A stretch of DNA of 64,000 nucleotides from Henricia sp. BOLD:AAB3569 (taxonomy: Eukaryota > Echinodermata > Asteroidea > Spinulosida > Echinasteridae): contig JBBELK010000482.1 in the NCBI GenBank assembly GCA_037783545.1, positions 806,001-870,000 of the forward strand, given 5' to 3'. Both the position numbers and the translations under genes were made by a program. The notes beneath the pieces were generated by a model. It was not told where the DNA came from. It searched no databases and was given only the letters and a program-made list of their open reading frames with translations. Positions 12,501-24,500 of this stretch are shown piece after piece (the first letter of the stretch is position 1; every line of letters begins with the position of its first letter).

Positions 12501-15500
12501 AATCGCGCCTGATTTTGTCCATTACTTTCTGCGATAATTTTATCATTTATTTATCTCAGAAATGCAACATTTCCAACAGAAGTGCAAGTGGAAAGTATAT
12601 CTTAGAATTGGATGATCGGATGAAGTAGAAAATTGGATGAAGTAGAAAATGTCGGAAAAGGATTAACTAAAACAAAACCTGCATAATTCCCAAGATTTCT
12701 CACCTCTGCCGATAATCAGACCACACCTATTGGGCGCAACAGGCAACTCCCTCATCTCACCACCGTTCCTGAACTGGTTATCCCTCATCATGCCGGGCCG
12801 GCTGCCCATGTAACCACCACGATTACCGAAGTTGTTGGGACCACCGCCCCTGCCGCGCCCCCTGCCTCGCATGCCCATGTTCCTTTCCATGTCTCGTTGC
12901 TGCGGAAGTAACAAAGAAAAACAAATTTGATTAGCAATTTATCAAGTCTTCATTGACCAAGTCTGTCATTTTGAGAAAAATTCAATTATCTGTTTAGAGA
13001 ATGTCCAAAGTTGTAATTTTCAGTCCTACAGAGTGGTATTTTTTAAGACTACTCCTTACCTCCGAAATATTACTATTTTTCTGTCAGTACCATGAAATGT
13101 TTTATCTGGAGTGGCCCCGACAGCCGGGAGTGGCCTATACGTTTCAGGAGCTCTCTCATTGGCTGGGGACCTGTGAACTCATGGTTGCTTATTGCATGAT
13201 TCCTCCATCGTCATGGGAAAATGACCATTATAAATAAATCTGCATAACCGGTATCCGTTTCTATGTTACACGTATGAAGGCCGATAACCATAGTCAATGC
13301 GTGTAAAGGCGTGTACTACGGTTACAGGAAGCGCATAAAGTCATGACGTATCCGCATCGGTATTCGCGACGGTGCGAAACTTCTCTAATGTTCACTTAAC
13401 CACGCATATCTATCGCATTGGCCACCCAATCCGCGGTCAGTAACAGCCATGGCAGTGTGCCTGGACAAAATATTTAGTAGTGCAGAACACTGTACGTGGT
13501 ATAGCCATGATGACAGGACAAAGAAGGCGATTGATCATACTCAATTCCAAATGCCGCGTGTACCGAGGCGCCCATCTTGGGAACACAGACCATCGATTGC
13601 TGGCAGCCGACATGAAATTGAGATCGAACCATTTCAACTCACCTTTGCACTTTCGACGATCTCTTCAACTAACATATGAGCGCGTTCCACGGCGTGGGGC
13701 GGTCCCGAGATGATGCAAACCCTTTCGTCGCTCCCGTCGTCTTCTTGAAACTGTACCCTGGCGCCTGTTTTCTCCTGAATGTCGCGGATCATGTCGCCTT
13801 TCTTGCCGATGATGATGCCAACTGTTTGCCGTGGGACAGTGAACTGGACAAAAATCGACAAAATTTAAGATTTTACCATTGCAAGGGAAATGTTTCTGGG
13901 ACAACTGCATTACGTATCTAAAAAATAGAAAATCTTGGTATAAAATTGCTTGCAGAAATTTCAGCTACGAAGATAAAACCGATGTTTCCAAAATCCTTGT
14001 ATTATAAACTATGCATTGTTTTGCCTAACCAGTGTTCCTGCAACTTCTTAAAAAATAAAACTCCATGACTTTTCAAAGACATTTCCATGACAAATATACA
14101 TGAAGAAAATTCATGACCTATTGTATTGTCTGCCATGCCATTGGCCATATTGATAGAGTGCAGAGTCCGCACACTTTGGCAATAGCGGCACAGTACTCTT
14201 TGTTCGAGGGACATTGATTAAATAATTGTTGGAAGATTTTGCTCAGACAGTCACTCGAGGGATTTTAGGAGGATGCGGTATGTAATCGTATGGTCATAAG
14301 TTAAAGGCACAGGCTCGTCAGCAATGCGCGCGCCAAATTCGTTCCACGAAATACGCAGCTCCTTGTAGCAAAGGCATAGAGCTGCGTATTTCCTGGCACG
14401 AATTTGGCGCGCGTGCACATTGCTGACGAGCATGTGCCTTTAGGTTGATTTTCCAGCAAAATTTCGAGGGTTGGTTTGCCCATGATTTATCCATGACTTG
14501 ACTTTGTGACTTTACTAGGCCTGGAAATTAATGACCTTCCAGGGGTCAATTTCGCAAAGCGCTACGATCCTTCATAACTCTAGATGCACGTTACTCGAGA
14601 CGTACGTTACAGTGGTTTACCCATTGCCACTGGTTTTCTATGTCCGTGGGGATCCTAAATGCTAAAAAATGTGTTAATGCTCATTTTTTTTATCAGGAAA
14701 ACATTGATCAATTGTAATTGTATCGCCGTTTGTTGATGGGTCTTTCCACTGTAAAGGGGGCATTTTGAAAACATGGACCATATTTTCAAGGAAATACCTT
14801 TGTCTGGTCTCAAAAATAAAAGAAATAAGTTTCAGTTGTTCTGAAGAGATAACTTACGCCCATAAAGGGTTTCAAATAATGACACAACATGCCTTTCTAA
14901 AAACCCCGTGTACAAATTTCCAATATACGCTCGTAACCGGGACGGACACTTCGGTTACTAGGTTAGGCCGTCCCGGTTACGAGTGTATATTGGAAATTTG
15001 TAAACAGGGTTTTTAGAAAGGCATGTTGTCACACTATTTGTAACCCATTTTGAGCCTAGGTTATCTCTTCAGAACAACAAACTTATTTCTTTTATTTTGG
15101 GACCAGACAAAGGTATTTTCTGGAAAATATGGTCTGTGTTGCCAAAATGCTCTCTTTACCGTGGAAAGACTGATAAATTCTCTAGTAATTTTCTAGAATC
15201 GTTTAAATCTTGTAGGTACCTCTCGGGAGTCTCCACCAGCAGCTCCAGCAGCAGCAGCAGCACCACCACCACCACCACCACCGCCTCCGCCACCACCGCC
15301 TCCGCCACCACCACCACCATAACCTGGAGGTCCTGGGGGTCCGCGGGGTGGACCACCACCCCCTCCGCCGCCGCCCCCACCGTCCTGGTACTCGGGCTGT
15401 TGCTTCTGAAATAAACGCAAAAAGCTTGCAATCAAAGGCTCCTAATTTGGAAGCTGAAAGATGTCTCGAGTAATTTCACATTATGAACGGCCAAGTTTGC

Positions 15501-18500
15501 AAACTATCATGTTAAATAAACATTTTTAAATGTAATTTTTTGGGCATATATTATTTGGAAATTTGCTTCACTCAAAGTTTCAGCGATTTGATTAAGAGAT
15601 TTCTGGATGAGAACGCACACCTCTAAGCCAATTAAATGTAGCTTCTTTCGACAAAGATGGCAAAACAACTTGGCAGGACTGGTCATACATGTGCAACAAG
15701 CATTAAGCGTTTTTTTTTTAAAAGGCTCATGTGTAAATGTAACGAACACAACATCTGGTATGGTGCCTGATCACCATTGAAATTAAACAAAACTTAGTAC
15801 GAGAGAAAAATCGTAGGGGCCTTATCGGGGATTCGAACCCGAGAACCTATGACTCACCGGGCAGATGCTCTACCAGCTTAGCTATAAAGCACAGTTGGTA
15901 TACTCCCTCAGGTTTTCCCTATTGACCAAATTCTTCTCTTAGTGTGCCTTATAGCTCAGCTGGTAGAGCATCTGCCTGGTGAGTCAGAGGTCTCGGGTTC
16001 GAATCCCGATAAGGCCCTTACAATTTTTCACATTCCAAGTTTGCATGTGTAATTGAAAACCGCACAGAGCTCTGTGCGTTACATGTTTGACACTTGATGC
16101 ACATGTGCAACCAGGCCACACAGCTTAATTTAATCTTCGTTAGTGGTTGCCTTATGTGAATAATACCGCTCGTCATCCGATCTTTTCTCAATCTTTGTTT
16201 AGTGGCATGTGAACTCGGGCTTCATTAACTCACAATGATTAACTAATCTTCATCAAATGAAGTGATTTCCCTAGTGTCAACGAGGTCTAAACCTGTAGCC
16301 TGGTCTACTATCAAACTCCACTCATGGGACATTGGTGTCCTTGTGGCGTTAGCGAAATCCAGGCTAGGATTTACTGTGGCATCCAATATACGCCCTGCAC
16401 CCACTGATAATACAAATGTGCAGGGTTCTAGCAGGATGCATGTTTAGTCTACTTTCAATATTGTGCACAAATAATATTAGGACTTAGATGTTAAATTATT
16501 TTCCAACAAACAGCCATTTTTTAAACCCACAACAAAATTTGTTTGGGAAAAAAAAAATGTTAAATTTTTATTTTGCAGTATTTCAAAATCAATATTCAAA
16601 AGATTAGCTTGAAAGTATCAAAATTAAAAAAATGGAAAATTAGAAATTAAATAAACAAAACATACCTCCATCAATTCATTGATTAGTTCTTTTGCTCTCT
16701 GCAAGAAAAACAAATTATCATATTTTGTTAAAGACGGATTGCACGATTGGAAAAAGTTTAAAATCAGTAGCATTACATAACAAAATTTACTATTTCGTGA
16801 GGCACCATCCGAGCGGTGCAGCATGTTGAATCCAAGACCATGGTAAATCCACAGGTCGTGGGTTCGATTGCCATCCCGGCTTGTTCATGGTGCGTGTGGT
16901 CTTGGGCAAGGCACTTTGCCCAAGAGAAAATGGGTACCTGTGAGGGTAGAGACAGCTAATGTGTTTGATTAGTCTCTGGCGCATAAGCAGCACGGGACTG
17001 TATACTCCCCAGGGAGCTGAGAAGGATTAAGGAATGATATTAAGCCCGCCGCACACGTGAGGTCGTTTGCTGAGCACTTGGCTCAAGTGTGCGGTGGCTA
17101 TTTTGCTGCATTTCTTGCCTCGCGAGGCCGTGAGCCAAAAATCTAACGTGTTTGATATTTTTTGCCTCGCGTGGCTAAAATCTCACCGTGTGCGGGGGTG
17201 ATGAGCCAAGTGCTGAGCTAAAATGAATGTAGCTGGCCAATGAAAACCACGCGCGCGATACGAAAACAGCGCGCGCACGCGAACCCCGCCAAGGTCACCA
17301 CACTTTAGCAAAAGTTTGGTGACCTTAGCGGTGCCCGCGCGCACTGTATTCATATCACGTGAATATGGGGATGGTTTTTAATTGGCAAGCTACATTCATT
17401 TTAGCTCAGCACTTGGCTCATCACCCCCGCACACGTGAGATTTTGGCCACGCGAGGCAAAAAATATCAAACAGGTTAGTTTTTTGGCTCACAGCCTCGCG
17501 AGGCAAAAAACGCAGCAAAATAGCCACCGCACACGTGAGCCAAGTGCTGAGCAAACGGCCACGAATGACCGTTTGCTCAGCAAACGACCTCACGTGTGCG
17601 GCGGGCTTTACTGAGCCCAATGACCAGGGGTAATAATGCAGAAAGCGCATTGAGAGATCCGTCGGATCTGAAATGCACTATATAAGAACTGCCTATTATT
17701 ATATAATTACTATTTTACACAGGAAAAAACATGTGGTGTTTGTTATCATTTCTCTAATGTTTTCTCTCAGAAGCCACGTCTAATCAGGAATTTATCATCC
17801 GGTAATTCCAGCATTTTTTATGGCATCTCATCATAGAAAAACAATAGCCTTATAACTTAGCTGGTTGAGCATCTGCCTGTGAGTCAGAGGTCTACGATTC
17901 AAATCCTGACAACTTTTTACTGAGCCCAATGACCAGGGGTAACAATGCAGAAAGCGCATTGAGAGATCTGTCGGATCTGTAATGCACTATATAAGAACTT
18001 TACACAGGAAAAAAAATCATGTGGTGTTTGTTATCATTGCTATCGACACTTTTAGTCGGGTTTTTCTTGTCAAATCGTAAAGTAAATTTATCTACTGGTG
18101 CTTTATTAAACATTGAACTTACTTCAACTTGTGACTGATCACCAGTTATCTTGAGGGGCTTTTCGAGTCCGGTATTCTGCGTGCTGTCTTGGATCATCAT
18201 CATTCTAGCACCAGACTGCTCCTGCAAATATTGGGTGAATATTTGAAAATAATGTGTTACAAGACATTCGAAATATCACAGAAATATCACGCAAGTATGA
18301 ATGAATATATATATTTGAGTACATGAACAGACCAAAGTGAGGCACAGAACAAATCCTTTGTTTATTACTGTTTTCATTCCTGGGGCCGATTTCACGAAGC
18401 GCTACGTTCCTTCGTGACACTAGCGTCTCCAGTAACATTCATCACAAGTTATGAACGATCGTAGCACTTTGTGAAATCGAGATTATAACGAGGTCATTTA

Positions 18501-21500
18501 CAAAGTCCGAAAGACCTCTAACGAGGTTCTACTGGAGTGTTTATATTCTCCGACGCCCAGTATTAGTAAAACAAACAAACAAAATATCAACTCCATAATG
18601 GTCACGACAATACAAGAGACACCGTCCCATAACCTATGTACGTTTGAAGGGTTTGTGTGGACGGATTCTTACCATGAGTTTGCGTATCGTTTCTCCTTTC
18701 TTGCCGATAATCAAGCCAACTTTATTGGCCTTGATCAAAATCTGGTCCGACACTGCCTCCTTCGAGTTGTACACAATGCTGTCTAGATGCTGCCTTGCTC
18801 TCCTAAAAAAGGACAATTTGGTGATGGATTATTTTTAATTTGTTTTTATTTAATGGGTTTAATGAACTTCAATTCGCAGCCCGTAGACTGAATTGCATGA
18901 AGCTTACAAGCGTCTTCCACCTAAACATCGGCAGCCATTGGCAGCCGATGGTCAGAGACATCGGAGAATCCCCCAACTCTTACGAAAGAATGCTCTGGGA
19001 TCTTTTAAGTGCATTACACAATACACTGGACCAACGGCTTTACATCCCTTCCGAAGGATGCAGCAAGTGTGTTGAGGTGCCTTGCTCAAGGGCACAGGTA
19101 CCACGGCCGGGTATAGAACCCGCAACCCCAAGTTTAAAAGCAGACTTTAGCAAGTTGAAAATTATTTTGCCACACAAATGTTTTCTCAAATAAGCGTGCA
19201 CATCCCCTCAATTTGCTTTCTGACGAACTCACTGAGCACATCCAAAAATCGAGGTTTTCTGACACTATCATGCTCATGGACTGTATTCAACAGCCGCCAT
19301 CTTGTAGGGTAACTTGTGATATACATACATTTAAACGGGTCAACAATGCAAGCATAATATGTGCAACCATGCATGTCCTCACAAGACGGCAGCTATTCGA
19401 TTATGAGAATGGCATTACAATCTACAAGGATGTTTTAAAAACGCGTGTTTAAAATCAAACAACGGTATAAATACAATACACCTTCGCTACTAATTATTTT
19501 TAATACGACATAATACCCCAGAAAGTGTAAACTTAGTGAGGAAACACAAATTTAGCATTGAGAAGATTTCAAGTTTTTCTTTGAAAACACTTCAGAAATT
19601 TGTATGTCATGCTCCATGATCTTGTGGGTGCACAGCCATGCTCCTTATTTGAATCCCGATAAGGCCCTTATGATTTTTCTCTCGTCTCAAGTTTGGCAGT
19701 TTCATTTCAATGCCGATTGGACACCATTCCAAAAAAATTGCGTTTGTTATTTTGCACCGATGTGCTCCCACGGAACAGAGAGAAGGGCTCGCAGGGAAAA
19801 ATCTGATGGAGTATACCACTGTGTTAAATGAAACAATTTCTCTAATGTTTTCTCTCAGAGGCCACGTCTAATCAGGAATTTATCATCCGGTAATTCCAGC
19901 ATTTTTTATGGCATCTCATCATAGAGAAACAATAGCCTTATAACTTGGTTGAGCATCTGCCTGGTGAGTCAGAGGTCTACGATTCGAATCCTGACAACTT
20001 TTACTGATCAGTTTAAAGGGTTTTCCCAAGCCTTTTAATATGGGCCTTGGCCAGGCAGCCACTATAAAATGGTTCCGATGATTTCCTGGTGGCAGCGATA
20101 ATAATGGCAACAGTGCCAGGAGTATGCCTAGTGTACGCACAAGCGCGCTACGCAAGAATACATCATTATTACCATTATTAATTAATTTGAACTTACTGTA
20201 TAGCGTCTGGCGCTCCAGTCAATGTACATGTCCTTACTTCAGGGTTGTCAATGTCATTTTCTGCAAGATTAAATTGATAAATTGTTTTTAAAAAAAAGGG
20301 GGTTCATTGCCACAAAAACTGTAACCAGGTACGTCCATTAAAGGCATAGGCTCGTCAGCGATACGCGCCCGCCAAGTTTGTGCCACGAAATATGCAGCTC
20401 CGTAGCAAAGGCATGGAGCTGCGTATTTTATGGCACGAATTTGGCGCGCGCGCGCGCGAATTGCTGACGAGTCTGTGCCTCTAAGTTGGGACATGTTTTG
20501 TGACATACATCTCAAAGCTGTCTCACTCCAGCCCAGCTACTTAATTCAATATTCATTTCAGGAAAAAATAAATAACAGTTATTAATACAACAACCAACTA
20601 CTGACGTGCAAAATGTCTTGACAATGTTAAACATGTGGTTTCCGTGCAGCAAAGGTAAATCTCATCACTTTTGATAGATTTCCTGATGAAAACATAAATA
20701 CACAGCAGGGACATCCACACAAAAATGTGAATTTATAAATAAATGTTTTAGAATTAACTGAACTACCAATACTACATGACAACGATTTTATGACCCAGTT
20801 TGATTTACTCCATCTAGGAGTAAATGTACTCCATTCAGGAATAAATGGGTACCTGCTAGTGTCAGGCTGCTGGGGCTGCATACTCCCCAGGAAGTTGTGC
20901 CCAGTGACAAGAGCCCAATTTCATAGAGCTGTTTAAGCGCTAGCTGAAAACGTGTGCTTACTGTAGCAGAAAAGTTGTGCTAACGTTAAGGCTATTTCAC
21001 GGCCACGTCTTGCTTAACCCTTTGCATACTGCATTGTTTATTGCCACATGTTTATTGTGTACCACACGTATAGGAAAACGTGTGAAAACCTATGAGGTCA
21101 GTGGTGGAGTAAACTCGACATTGGTAAGCAAGCATAATGTGTTGTGTGGTCGAGTAAACTCGACATTGGTAAGCAAAGGGTTAAGCACACACGCGCTTGG
21201 AAACCGCCATTGTTGCGTCACTATCTTAAGCAAAATTTGGCTCTGGAGTTAAGGCAGGTTTTCAGTTGATTACCATTAACGATGTCTATGAAATAGCCCG
21301 ACTTTCGGTTAAGAAAAAAATTGGCTGTTAAACAGCTCTATGAAATTGGGCCCTGGGTAATAAGGTGGTAAAGCGCTATGAGTATCCCACAAGATAGATG
21401 TGCGCGATAAATAAGATGCCATTATTATTATTACAAGATGACTGAAATAATTGGATCCTTGATTGCCTATAAACTAGAAAACTTACGTGGAGCCACCTGT

Positions 21501-24500
21501 AATTTACAACCAGTTTCGTCCTGAATTTTGGATATCGTCTCGCCACCCCTACCAATAACTATAGGAAAATATAAATTACGTTCAAAATTACATTCAAAAT
21601 AGGCGTTTGTTACATAAAATTCAACCAAAAACAGCGTTTCCCCTAGAAATTTGTTGAAATGTAGTGGGAAAGATCATGTGGGCTTAGCCATTGTGACCTA
21701 GGTCTGTTCACATTCGCTATCCGATACTGTGGTAGTGACATTATACAAACCAGTCGATTTCTGACGTGTTTCTCATTCATTGATCTCTCAATTATTATTT
21801 TTATTGCCCTATTGTATCAAATTTAATGTTTTTTTCAAGCAATATTTTTTTCAGAAAATATTGTCACAAGATTTGAATGTGAAAGGGTAGTAGGCTTATT
21901 GGGAAAGAGTAGTAGCCATTTTTTTAAATAGAAGTACTAGCACTACTATTGTTTACAAACGCTTTTGGGGAAACCCAGCAAATATCACTAGATAAGGCCA
22001 AAAAAACCACCTATTTTTAGCGTAAGTTGAAGTCTTTTAAAATGTCGCAGTGATGCGGCTTTTTTGGTCACTTTTTTTTTTGTAATATGAATTTAGCAGT
22101 GAGAAAATTTCAAGTTTTCCTTTGAAAACACTTATATTTTTTATTTTATGCTCCACAGACTTACTACATGGAGTCTTAACTGGCAAGGGTGTATGGTATT
22201 TTTTCCCAAAGTTGTTCGATCAGGCAACTCCCTCAATTGGGTGATGTGCCTCGATCGGGTGACATTATATCCCTCCATGCAATAAAAAATCTGATGGAGT
22301 ATACCACTGTGTCAAATGAAACAATTTCTCTGTTTTCTCTCGGAAGCCACGTCTAATCAGGAATTTATCATCCGGTAATTCCAGCATTTTTTATGGCATC
22401 TCATCATAGAGAAACAATAGCCTTATAACTTAGCAGGTTGAGCATCTGCCTGGTGAGTCAGAGGTCTACGGTTCGAATCCTGACAACACACAGTTTAAAG
22501 GGTCTGTGCAAGTTGAAGTCTTTTAAAATGACGCAGTGATGCGGTGTTTTTTTATAACATGAATTTAGCAGTGAGAAAATTTAAAGTTTTCCTTTGATAA
22601 CACTTTTTTTGGCCCAATACGAGAAATGTCTTAATGTAACAAAGCGTCTAAACTCACTGAGACCAACTAACGACGACGGTACTTGGTAGCTTTCTGTTAC
22701 ACATCCAAGACTGCAAGAGACAAAGGAATGACACAATTAGTATATCTTAAATGAGTTCTGTGTCATTTTTCCTGACTTGGCCACAAGTAAAATTTTAGCA
22801 ATCTGAAAACGGAAAACTGCCGACAAGATTTTGTTTCTTGAAGATGCAATTTTTGCAAAAACAATGTAGGTGAAGAAAAAAGCATCCGAGGATATTCTTA
22901 AAGTCTTATAGGGTATTTTCACAATCTTTAAATTTTAGTTGCGACCGACTCAAAAATTAACCTTATCGACGTTCTCCATGCATGATGGGATTAGATGACA
23001 AATTATGCCAGCGAAGTGTGCAAAAACCTATGAGGCGGAGGCCAACTCAGCAACGTTTTCACTAATTCTTTACGAAAACCAAAAAGAGTTCAAGAATCAA
23101 CCTTTCAGCACTTTATCTTTGACACATATCAAACATACTGACAAACATGTCCCGAAACAGAAATGCTGCAAATGTGAGAAATCATCGGCGATTCCCTTCG
23201 TAGTGGGGGAGTCCGAGTACCACGCTCGCAGCTCGGTATGCGCAATGCAACACGGGCCTTATAGGCACGGCGTGGTTGGATTGAGTGTGCTGCACTGCGA
23301 GTCCGTGTACACCGACTCCCCGCCATGAAGGGAATCCCCGATAATTTCTCACATTTGCTACATTTCTGTTTCAGGACATGTTTGTCAGTATGTGTGATAT
23401 GTTTCAAAGAAAAAGTACTGAAAGGTTGATTCTTGAACTCTTTTTGGTTTTCGTGAAAATGAGTAAAAAAGTTGTCGAGTTGGCCTCCGCCTCATAGGTT
23501 AATGCACACTTCGCTGGCAATATTTGTCATCCAATCCCATGATGCATTGAGAACATCTATAAGGTTTATTATTATTAATATGTTCTGTTTTTGACGAAAT
23601 TGTGAAAATTGCAACAATTGGTCAGTTTCCGGTTATATCCTGTGTACTTTCCTAATACGACTTGGCAGAAAGTGCGTTCTTATATTACAAGGAGGTTTAG
23701 GCAACAAAGTGTTCATATTTTACAGGGAAGTGATAACAATATTTCCTTCAAAATACTACCTTTTTTTTAGGCAACCAGTGTAAACTAAACGGAATTCATA
23801 CCGACCGTTCTTTTGATATAAATCCAAAACAGACAAAACAAACATTGACATGCAATATTTGTAAACATTTTAAGGTTTTTGAGGAAAGAATATGAACACT
23901 TACCCCGGCATACCAGGTTTCATGGCAAACATGCCACCCATTGCTGTAACGAAAAATAACAAAACGTTTAATTATTCCTAAAAACGAACCTAACAAGTAT
24001 TTCCTCTGAAAGATTACCATGCACGGACACCCTCTGAGACCCCATGCTCTAAACTTATTTTTAAAAATTAAGTTTTTCCTTAGTAAAATCATGACATTTT
24101 CCCTCTTAATTTTGTGTTTTTATCATCAAACCAACATTTTTACACGGTTTATTGATCATAAAAAGGCAAATCCTGGGTGTCCGTGCATGGTAATGAACCC
24201 GTTTCCTCATAAACTCTTAAATTTGTTTCACTCCTAAATCTGGGTTTTTTTGCCCGTCAAATCTGCACTTACAGATTGCTTGACGAGTAATTTTAAAGGA
24301 AACAGAATTCTGATAAACTTCCCAAATCTTACCAGATAAATTTTGGAGGATTAAAAAGATCAACTGATTAGAAACGATGTTTACAAGACGCCTGCCTAAT
24401 GAGTCAGGTCTCGGGTTTGAATCCCGATAAGGCCCTTACGCAGGGTTCTCCCCAGGTTATTTGAAAATGTGTGGGGACCCAACTGCGAAGCCATGGCGTG

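Noticed and set aside
15944-16017. Functional tRNA-Thr gene
   Set aside because: An extra base disrupts the anticodon stem, and more than ten diverged relatives with a common body show it is a SINE family.
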